Origin: Dryocosmus kuriphilus
Lineage: Eukaryota; Arthropoda; Insecta; Hymenoptera; Cynipidae
Assembly: GCA_038277395.1 (NCBI GenBank)
Contig: CM076193.1
Span: 91,837,583 to 91,901,582 of the forward strand
DNA length: 64,000 bases
Reading direction: 5' to 3'
Of this stretch, positions 55,976 through 64,000 are shown in pieces (within the stretch, counting starts at the first letter, position 1; each line of letters opens with the position of its first letter). The notes beneath the pieces are model-generated. The model saw nothing but the letters and a program-made list of their open reading frames with translations. It was not told the origin of the DNA and searched no databases. The translations under genes were made by a program, and so were the position numbers.

Positions 55976-57384
55976 ATAGTACACTCTATTCAAGAATTAT
56001 TCTTATAAGAGACAGTTATCATTCATTCCCAATTATGGTACGGCCTAAATATGGCTAATCTTCCAGGTAGCTTGGGAAATTTCGAGAACCGCAGAGAATT
56101 CAGCAGGGTTCTTACCTTTACCTTTTTTTTTTCTTTTCGTTTTCGTTTGTCAAGATTTCATAAACTAACGGAAGAGAGACATGCTATCCGACTGCGGCCC
56201 ACCTTTTTAAGGAAAGGTGTTACCATAAAGTCCGAATTGAAAACAACTTTCTTTTCTGACTCGGTAAGCTTTCAGATCCATGAGTGTATGTGCAGACATA
56301 GGCTTCGTTGCTCATGTCGAAGAGAAGGCGCACCATTATCTCCTTCATAGATGAGAAACACAAGAAAAGCCGAGCTGAAATCATTTTGATCTTGATTTGG
56401 ATTTGATCCAGATAGAAAAGTGGTACCGTAAAGTCAGAATTGAAAATAATTTTCCATTCCGACTCGGTAAGCCTTTAGCTCCATGACTGTATGTTCAGAC
56501 ATAGGCTCCGTTGCTCATCTCGAAGAGGAGACACACCACTATTTCTTTCATTGACGATCTCGTAAATGGAAAAGAGGGACCAGATCAAGATTACTTAATT
56601 TTAGCCCGGATTTTCCCACGATTCACCCGCTCCGGCTTCGAGTATCTCCTCGGCCGTCGTAGAGTTTGATTTTTCCGATTCTGTGTCCTATAGCAAGGAA
56701 GCCTCAGTCAGCAGTCCTTGTGACCCATTGATCATCGCAAGAATTGTGATTAGAATTCTGAATATTTGACGGAATACCACATGAATCTGTGATATCTCGG
56801 ATGACGACACGGTGATAATGGATTCAGAAATCGGAATTCTGGATTAAAGATATTACGCAGACGTAGAGAATAAAAACAAAATAAATCTCTGGTGTGTTGC
56901 ACCTCAGTCCTCCCTTCGAAACTGACCACTGATTGTTCGATAAAAATAAACATGAAATAAAAATTCCGGTGTGGTGAACTTACGTCACCCCTATCCTACA
57001 AAGAGGGGAAACGAACAAATAGATGCCACCCTTCGTGACCGAATTCGCGCCCCCAGCCGAAGGGCAACTATCCACTTCAGTCGAGTTGCACGGTGATGAC
57101 TTCCAAGACGGGTTTACTCAATTAGTATTCGACTGGAATACCAATAAGAATTTCATCGACAGGAATAATCTTAACGTCCCTTATCGGCCTATCCCCGAGT
57201 ACGAAGTCACAATGGGAAATAGAACACTGCGAGTGGTGGGAGAACTGTGATTGGATAGGGGGAATAGCAGGGATACGGGTAATCGAATACATGTAGAGGG
57301 TCAATAAAAGCCATCGGCAATCATCTGTGCCCGTGAAAGCTGTTTAGCCCCCCCCCCCCCCGCCGGAAAATTCCACTACTGAAA
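55976..57384 (+). other. Leader region of the second Gypsy element
   Basis: Non-coding apart from the 205-bp duplication. AATAAA-type signals cluster at 56868-56960, followed by TTCCGGTGTGGTGAACTTACG, which could be an LTR end plus primer-binding site, but this is not proven. A 14-base C tract lies at 57348-57361. The 75-codon ORF at 57023-57250 shows no domain. Confidence 0.35.
56214..56557 (+). repeat. ~205-bp tandem duplication
   Basis: Two units share GTAAAGTC(C/A)GAATTGAAAA, TTTTC, GACTCGGTAAGC, CAGACATAGGCT and GTTGCTCAT, with about 15-20% differences. They belong to the same repeat-rich leader region as the hairpin array. Confidence 0.75.
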
Positions 57385-58074
57385 ATGAGTAACTTCGAGG
57401 GTACCAACGATATGAATCTAAACAGGAGTACTGACCTCCTGGGGGTTAATTCCAACATCACGATCTCAACCCCAGCAACGAACATCGACACGGCTGCAGC
57501 AATGGCCTCGGTGTTGGAGTGCATAACACTTCAGCAAAGCACTTATCACATTCCGTAGTTTGATGGAAAAACCCCTAAGCTGACGGAATTCCTCCAAGAC
57601 ATCGCTAATGGCGCGGTATATATTACCGAAGCGAATGAGCCCGGGCTCATCAAGATCATCCTCAGAAAACTCAAGGGAATCGCCCGCGATAGTGTTAGGG
57701 ATAAACGATTCAATAGGGCGAATGAATTAATCGCCCATCTAAAAAAACGGTTTGCTCCCACCAAGAAATACAAATGGTATTTCGAAAATATAGTTAATCT
57801 CCGTATGCGTCAGAATGAAACGGTCCAAGGCCTCCTGAATAGTGCCCGAGATGCAGTCGAGGAAAAATATACCAAAACTTATAATTTGGGGCTTGCTGAC
57901 GAAGCCAAAGAGAGCAGCATAGTAATGGGACCTGTGACGGATCTTGCGTTGGACGCGTTCGTAAGAGGGCTCCGAGACGAGATGTCTACCTTTGTAGATA
58001 CCAGAAATCCCAAAGACCTTGTTGAGGCCCTAGATCATGCCCTGCATATCGAAGAGAGGCAAAACAAATTATAG
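57385..58074 (+). pseudogene. Second Gypsy element gag (one stop)
   Basis: Starts at the ATG at 57385 (MSNFEGTNDMNLNRS) and runs about 228 codons to the stop at 58072-58074. A single in-frame TAG at 57556 precedes FDGKTPKLTEFLQDI, the conserved start of Gypsy-type capsid. Further capsid blocks are ELIAHLKKRFAPTKKY, ENIVNLRMRQNETVQGLL and LDAFVRGLRDEMSTFV. No zinc knuckle follows; the next frame is Pro/Tyr-rich. This is typical of gypsy/17.6-like gag proteins, which lack knuckles. Confidence 0.82.
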
Positions 58075-58155
58075 AGGGCCAAGAGTCACCTCTGCCTACC
58101 AGATATCTCGACCAAGAGAAGACGGCCACGATCACCCAGCCCCTACTCAAGGCAG

Positions 58156-58987
58156 ATGGAAAGGGAGGCGCAGGGCTTAGAAAGGACGGGCTTGAGTGGA
58201 AACAAAGATCCGAGGGATTACTCGCCATTGGCCCCTACTAAATATCCAGCCGCCTATGTCCCCTATCCCTCTCAATACATTTATCCCTACAATCCTCCTT
58301 TCCCTCCTAACATGCCTTATTCCTACCATTACCCTACGCATTTTTCCACCCCCTTATTCCCGCAAGGATATCCGACGGACAATGGCACCAGAAAAAACCC
58401 ACAATGGCAGAGGTACGGAAAATCAGCTGATAGCATGACGCCTCCAAGGTCAAACTCACCAGGACCGTCCGGAAATTTAAACTTGCAACCGACTTCTCGC
58501 TCGGACGCGGCATGGAGTCCACTTCCCGGAACACACCATTGGGTCCTACGAGCAGGAACAAAAATAGGAGTCTCCCCGGTGGTGGCCTTAACATCACCAG
58601 AACTCAAACATATAAAATCCAGCTTCCTAGTAGATCCAGGATCGGATGTAAACTTGATTAAAACCAAGAGCCTGATCCTTGAACTAAAATATGGGAATAA
58701 ACCCTGACCCTGTAGAGACAATCGGAAGCACAAACGTCACCATATTCGGAGCCCCAATCGAATTTCACATCGTGAAGAATGACATCCCAATATCGCTCGA
58801 CGGAATAAGTGGACTGTCCTATTTGCGGCAAGAACAAGCCCAAATATCTTTCAGACACAATTCGTTGGTTACCATCTCGGACCTAATTAACCCAATTCTG
58901 TTCGTCGACAAGGAATCTCAGGCAGCTCGAATATCGCTTAAACCGGACAAAGGAATATACCTAAGCGAAGCAGCTGTCTACTCATAA
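58156..58987 (+). pseudogene. Second Gypsy element: linker and aspartic protease
   Basis: The first frame (58156-58707) has a Pro/Tyr-rich stretch (YPYNPPFPPNMPYSYHYP) and then the protease core SSFLVDPGSDVNLIK, with D-P-G in place of the usual D-S/T-G. A frameshift near 58700 leads into 58691-58987, which carries the protease C-terminal half (DIPISLDGISGLSYLRQEQA). It is followed by a degraded linker to RT. Confidence 0.7.
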
Positions 58988-59427
58988 GGAAATCTGTCAC
59001 GAACTCGCTATCAACACCGGAGAAGAGGACATTGAGGTAGAAATACCCCCCCCAAGAAATCCTCCCCTATGATTTTGTCGAACCACCAGATGAAGAATCC
59101 ACTAACTCCGAGTCTGAATATTTATTTAAGGATTTGCGGAAGGAAATGGGAAGTTCCTACACTGACCGAGTTGAAAGGATAAAGGCCAGTCTACGCATCG
59201 CCGAATGAACTTCGGAAGAAAGGAGCTACGTCTATGACCGTTCAGATAAAAAAACAATATGATAACGGTATTATCGGGCACTTAAGTCCCCCTACAACTC
59301 TCCCCTATGTATCGTTCCAAAGAAACTCGATGGATCCGACGAAAGAAAATGGAGGCTAGTAATCGATTTGTGCGCTCTCTTAACGAGAAGGTCATAGGGG
59401 ACGCATACCCCCTGCCCAATATTACGG

Positions 59428-60728
59428 TGAGATAGGCCGAGAGATTCACACAACACGTCTTCTTAATTTAAATGGAAATTGGAGTGTGTCCTATATCTAT
59501 CAATAAATATACGCACATCAAGCGATAGATAGATGCGCACGCAACGATAATTAGGTGGGGATCAAAATTGGGTACGACGATCGCTGGGTCTGCACTTGAA
59601 ATCGAAGACGGATATCGTTCACTTATCTCTGGCTGCCCTCAGGAGAAAGACCTGGCTGGTCTGCTCCTCTGATCTCCAAACCACTGTAGCTGATTATGGA
59701 GTGATCGTGAGTGCACAACAGGAAATTCCCCTGAAATTGATGAAATAAAAACCAAAAAAGTCGTGCCTTTCCAGTAATGGCTTTCCACCTTTTCGCAAGA
59801 AAAGGAAGCTCGCTGTGCAGGAAAGATTCGATTAGGTAGTCCCTGTGTATTCGTCAGTAGTTCAGTGGTTTGAAGGAGAAAAATAAAAAAGGGAAAAATC
59901 GTGCCTTTCCAGTAATGGCTTTTCACCTTTTCGCAAGAAAGGGAAGCTCGCTATGCAGAAAAGATTCGACTAAGTAGTCCCTGTGTATTCGTCAGTAGTT
60001 CAGTGGTTTGAAGGAGAAAAATAAAAAAGAGAAAAATCGTGCCTTTCCAGTAATGGCTTTCCACCTTTTCGCAAGAAGAGGAAGCTCGCTATGCAGGAAA
60101 AATTCGATTCGGTAGTTTAGGTGTGCCCATGTGTGACTTTTGGTGATTGGAAAACAATAACAAATTCAAGAATCGTGCTCTTCCAGTAACGACCTTCTAC
60201 CTTTCCACAAGAAAAGAGGCTCGTTGTGCAGGAAGAATTCGATACGTTAATTCAAGTGATTAATCTAAGTGGTTTATAAATCTCGCGAAGTAACAATTCT
60301 AATCAGACTCTGTTAACAAGAAAAGTTGAAAATGAGACTCAAAAGGAAATATCTGCAATCATCTCTCCCTTGGGTGAACTCACAGTTTTAAATATCTAGC
60401 AATCCGTATTTCAGTTTAATTAATAATTAGAGATAATATGTTTAGGGCTAGTTTTAATTCCGTACCAACACTTGAGCCAATACCCATATTATTGGATTTC
60501 AGGTTGTAACAAAAAGGGGACAGTAAACGCAAACCGAATTATATTCTCAATATTAATCAATATTATTGAGAGACGTTCGAAATGCAACAGCATCATTACT
60601 AGAAAACTTAATATAGTTATTGCTACATTCGCGTTTAGAGTTCAAATCGAGCTAATGATTGATTTTGAGCATGTATGATTAATATAATTTATATTTAAAA
60701 TCCCCGGCAATCAATGAATAATGTTACA
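59428..60728 (+). mobile_element. Solo LTR (1301 bp) inserted in the RT, 4-bp TSD
   Basis: It starts TGAGATAGGCCGAG and ends AATAATGTTACA (TG...CA). ACGG at 59424-59427 and 60729-60732 is the target duplication. Removing it restores the RT reading PNIT-DILDHLG. No internal coding region is present, so this is a recombined solo LTR. Its last ~95 bp are nearly identical to 61581-61675. The related element downstream shows which family it came from. Confidence 0.85.
59743..60210 (+). repeat. ~142-bp minisatellite inside the solo LTR, ~3.3 copies
   Basis: Units start near 59758, 59900 and 60043, with a partial unit near 60178. They share CGTGCCTTTCCAGTAATGGC, CACCTTTTCGCAAGAA, GGAAGCTCGCT, TGCAGGAAA and GTATTCGTCAGTAGTTCAGT. 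The inner units are very similar and the last is diverged. Confidence 0.85.
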
Positions 60729-62054
60729 ACGGACATCCTTGATCACTTAGGGGAGGCCCAGTATTTTTCGGTACTCGATTTGGCCAGCGGTTTTCACCAA
60801 GTTGAAACCCACCCCGACGACAGGATTAAGACAGCGTTTTCCACACCCAGAGAGCACTTCGAGTATCCGAGAATGCCCATGGGACTTAAGATTGCCCCTG
60901 CTACGTTCCAACGACTGATGGACACGGTATTAAAGGGAATTGTGGTCCATTCCATGGACCTAGAAGAACACGATCTGAATTTCAGAAGGTTGCTATATCG
61001 ACTCCGAGCGGCTAACCTGAAACTTCAACCCGACAAATGCGAGTTTCTTCAAAGAGAAGTAGCATATCTCGGACACATTATTAGCCGCGAGGGGCTAAAG
61101 CCAAACCCAGCCAAAATAGTAGCAATAAAAAACTTTCCGCGCCCCAAAACTGTACGCAATATCCGTCAATTTCTTGGACTTTCGGGGTATTATAGAAGAT
61201 TCATCTAGGACTATGCGAAAATCGCTATGCCCCTAACCGACCTCCTCAAGAAGGACGTTAAAGGGGAATGGGGACTTGAACAGGATGAAAGCTTTCGAAA
61301 GCTTTTTGATTCCCTATGTAGAGAGCCCATCCTACGATACCCACATTTGAAGAAGATCATTAAACTGCCCACCGACGTCTCTGATCACGCCCTCGGAGCC
61401 ATATTAACCCAAGAAGAAGAAGGGCTAGATATGCCCGTAGCCTGCTTTTCCAAAGCCATGAATAGCTGCCAGGAAAGGTACCCCAAAGAGGAGCAAGAAT
61501 GCCTGGCCATTGTTCTGTCTCTGGAGCACTTTCGACCCTTATTGTACGGTCGGGAGTTTATGCTCGCTACTGATCACGAGTTTAGAGTCCAAATCCAGCT
61601 AATGATTGTCTTTGAGCATGTATGATTAATATAATTTTTATTTAAAATCCCCGGCAATCAATGAATAATGTTACAACTGGTACCCGCCTGGTGGGACACT
61701 CAAGAAAATAAAAGTAGAGTGATTGCGCAAGATACATTGACCGTCAACCGTAATTGATTCCGGTGAGAATAATAGAGAGCCATAAATCGCCCGAGACGTG
61801 TTGGTGTCCTTTTGCTCGCGCGTCATACCTTTGCGAGTATGAGAAGATAATATTGTGAATTTACTCCAGTATATAGGAATTAATTGATTCCTGATTGAGG
61901 AAATAAAATAAAATTTTGAAGGATCGTTAAGCAATCTAAAGCACCTGAAAGATTGATAATCAAAACAAATACGGGTAAACGGGTAAAATAAAATCTATTT
62001 AAAATTTGAATAATAATCATTCTTATTTAATAGGAAAATAAAAATTTGTCTAAA

Positions 62055-63219
62055 ATGGCAGACGATGAAAATAAAAGGATGGAAAAAACTAAGAAAAGAG
62101 CGAGTAGGAAATTCAAAATGTCTGAATCTATGTTTGAAGAAATCAATAAAGAGAAACATTTTGAAGAACTATCTGATGCAAAACAGTTTAGGGGTACTAG
62201 AAAATATAGGTGATCTGGATAATTTAGGTTCACGAAAGAATTCTAATGCGAAAAATAACTCCGAACTATGTGAATATGACTCAGACATTGAAGAGTTAGA
62301 TAAATTGCAAAACGATATGAACAAATCAGTAAAGACTCAAAATAAAATGATAAAAGTGATAAAAAAGGACAAAATTAAACGTCAAGAGTTTCTTCGGGAA
62401 ACGGAAAATAAAATAGGAAGTTTCGTAAAATCAATAGTTCAGAAAGTCGATTCTACAATCCAAATACAAAAGGAAAACTTTGAACAACAAGATAGGGTTC
62501 TGGAAGAACAGATTGTTCATATTGAACAAAATGTCTGTTCACTCAGAACTAAAACTGAAAAAGTGGTAACCGAACAAGCCGAAATCATTGTTGCTAATTT
62601 ACAAAAGCGCAAGCGTTTTCAAGACTTAGAAGAGAACCAAGCTATTTTAGAGACTAGAATTGATCGGGAAATGGGTGCCTCAAATACTGAAGTCCCGGGG
62701 CTTAAGAATTACCCCGTGCCTAAGTTCTCTGGATCGGGTGGAGAAAGACCAATGATGTTTCTTAGCGACTTTGATAAATATATAAAAGCAGTAGATGTTA
62801 GGAGGGATGATTTCAATTTTGTAGTCCATTCTTGCTTAGAAGGAATCGCCAGGGAATGGTGGAACCTGGTGTCCACCCAGCAAGATAACATATTCATGTT
62901 CAGAGAAAAATTCATTTCAAAATTCTGGATTGATAGCATTCGATTTTCCATTAGTACAGATCTTCAGTATGGGTTTTACCATCCTGGAAAATTATCACAA
63001 TCCGCATACGCAATTAAAATGATCAATAATGCCAAAGATTTAATCCCACCTCCATCTAAGAGTGAAATAGTTTCAAGATTATCAAGACATTTTTCCGAAG
63101 AAATTCGAACGGCGTTCTTAATAAGGGATATTAACACTTTTGAAAAACTCATTGAATTGTTAGAAACTTTCGAGCAGGCAGGATCAATAAATAGTATGGG
63201 AGGCTATGATCCACGTTGA
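62055..63219 (+). pseudogene. Third element gag (capsid), frameshifted N-terminus
   Basis: The likely start is the ATG at 62055 (MADDENKRMEKTKKRASRK). That frame is lost near 62200 and the protein continues in the frame that runs to 63219. The N-terminal part is charged and coiled-coil-like (DIEELDKLQNDMNKSVKTQ). The capsid-type domain spans about 62690-63190 (VPKFSGSGGERPMMFLSDFD, CLEGIAREWWNLVS, RLSRHFSEEIRTAF). Gag forms the particle and binds RNA. An in-frame stop follows at 63217-63219. Confidence 0.75.
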
Positions 63220-63850
63220 AATAACGTATACCATCAAAACGACTACAGAAGATTCAACGGTGATAATCGAAACGGGAGAAACCATAGAGGGGGGAATAAT
63301 TTCCAGAACAACTATAATAACAAAGGAAGTTTTTCAGGTTATCAAAATCAAAATTTTGGAAACTCAGATTTCGAATTCAATAATACCTCTCAATTTCAAA
63401 ATAATGATCAATCCATGACACAGGATAGATATCAATTTGCAAATAATTATTATTCAAAGCGGGGTACAATGATTATCCACGTCAGAATTATCAAAACCAG
63501 GGTTATTACAATCCAAATAACAGCGCTAATAATTATCAAAGAAATAACTCAAATAATTATAATCGTCATCGATCAAACCAAGAATTTTCTAACTCACGAA
63601 ACTGCGGTTATAACCCAAATTATTATGATAAAAATAGGGGCTTCAATAATCATCAATCTCGAAGTCATGAGCAACAGTCTAATAACTTCCGGGAGAATTA
63701 TAACAACTATCATGATCAAAACGATAGAAATGCTCAGTAAAATCATGCAAACGGACGCGTGGAAGACAATATTTACAAGCGAAATCTTGATTCAGCAAAT
63801 CAATCAAATCTACCTAGAGATGCGAACTGTCAATTGTCAAACAATTCTAG
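63220..63850 (+). pseudogene. Third element gag tail, Asn/Arg/Gly-rich
   Basis: After the stop, the gag frame continues as an Asn-rich low-complexity tail (YRRFNGDNRNGRNHRGGN, FQNNYNNKGSFSGYQNQN). It shifts frame near 63460 and continues Asn-rich (NNYQRNNSNNYNRH). Such tails bind RNA. The Ile/Thr-rich ORFs in the other frames (63206-63418, 63415-63990) are shadows of this repeat-like sequence. Pol lies beyond the window. Confidence 0.6.
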
Positions 63851-64000
63851 AGATTATAATAATCAGCAAAACAAATCAAACACAAAATAATGGGCCTAGA
63901 CAGATCCGAGAAATAGAAATCAGTGAGGATCCTGCTAAACGCGACGAAATTTCTTTCGGTCAGGGAAACGCCCAAGCCTCGGGTTATTAGAAGTAAATAC

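Larger units (their letters stand above)
59100..61580 (+). pseudogene. Second Gypsy element RT and RNase H, split by a solo LTR
   Basis: RT starts around 59130-59427 (SPYNSPLCIVPKKLDGSDE, RKWRLVIDL) and breaks after CCCAATATTACGG. It resumes at 60733 in register (DILDHLGEAQYFSVLDLASG, PRMPMGLKIAPATFQRLMD). The ~15 residues containing the catalytic YxDD box are deleted: MDTVLKGI runs directly into VVHSMDLEEHD near 60945. Connection and RNase H follow (FLGLSGYYRRFI then a stop at 61206; DVSDHALGAILTQEEE; FSKAMNSCQERYPKEEQECL) until ATDHE, where another LTR element begins at 61581. Integrase and 3' LTR are absent. The sequence resembles the 17.6/297/gypsy group. Confidence 0.85.
61581..64000 (+). 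mobile_element. Third LTR retrotransposon, 5' part, runs off the window
   Basis: It begins with the last ~95 bp of an LTR (61581-61675) matching the end of the solo LTR at 60634-60728. Then comes AC and TGGTACCCGCCTGGTGGG, which fits a primer-binding site starting TGG. A leader of about 380 bp precedes gag. It interrupts the RNase H of the second Gypsy element. The 5' part of its LTR is missing at the junction, so the LTR is truncated. Confidence 0.75.

Noticed and set aside
61671..62233. Minus-strand ORFs in the third LTR element
   Set aside because: They lie antisense to the LTR, leader and gag of the element and show no domain.
1..64000. CRISPR arrays, bacterial operons, ribosomal RNA
   Set aside because: No direct repeats with regular unique spacers and no rRNA signatures. 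The sequence has spliced exons and eukaryotic transposons throughout.

Overview
The window looks like an arthropod (most likely insect) nuclear genome. It is AT-rich, has no operons or dense ORFs, and contains spliced host exons, arthropod-type core promoters (TATA box plus a TCAGT initiator) and a dense mix of transposable elements. I can identify only one host gene. Two exons of a WDR92 (Monad/DNAAF10) orthologue lie on the + strand at 4679-4776 and 48241-48449. Everything between them is a single intron of about 43.5 kb built from mobile elements. The last exon has a 1-base frameshift in an A run.

Layout. 1-4.7 kb: AT-rich sequence with a dispersed repeat, a 165-bp hAT-type MITE with an 8-bp target duplication (TSD), and a small foldback. 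5-24 kb: copies of a dispersed AT-rich repeat family. One copy (about 10.8-24.0 kb) has been split three times: by a decayed BEL/Pao-type element (11017-16939, 5-bp TSD), by a foldback element with ~720-bp arms (17135-19010, 9-bp imperfect TSD) and by a full-length R1/LOA-type LINE (19161-23673, 10-bp TSD). 24.4-25.1 kb: an inverted array of ~42-bp units. 28.0-28.6 kb: a complete 640-bp tRNA-derived SINE with a 10-bp TSD. 28.75-33.44 kb: a decayed Ty3/Gypsy element with two 171-bp LTRs. 33.6-34.4 kb: a THAP-domain (P-element-like) pseudogene between inverted repeats.

36198-47269 is the most unusual object: an 11.07-kb element bounded by a 6-bp TSD (GTTATA), ending 5'-AGTAGAAGG...CCTTCTACT-3', with inverted arms of about 4.4 kb around a 2.2-kb centre. 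AG termini plus a 6-bp TSD is the Polinton/Maverick signature, but no polymerase, integrase or capsid gene is recognisable. Instead the arms carry duplicated small genes that I do not recognise. Each has decayed independently in one arm, and two have TATA plus TCAGT promoters. The centre holds remnants of an intron-containing acidic/Gln-rich gene.

49.6-52.5 kb: a degraded LINE with a Penelope-like fragment nested in it. 53.7-64 kb: a stack of LTR retrotransposons. A Gypsy element (gag, protease, RT, RNase H) lies downstream of several tandem repeats, including five copies of a hairpin with compensatory arm substitutions. Its RT is split by a 1301-bp solo LTR (4-bp TSD ACGG). Its RNase H is cut by a further LTR element related to that solo LTR, whose gag runs to the window edge.

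Almost all element proteins are disabled by frameshifts, stops or lost catalytic residues. The region is best read as an old, repeatedly invaded host intron. The Polinton-like giant-TIR element and the iterated hairpins are the features least explained by known families.
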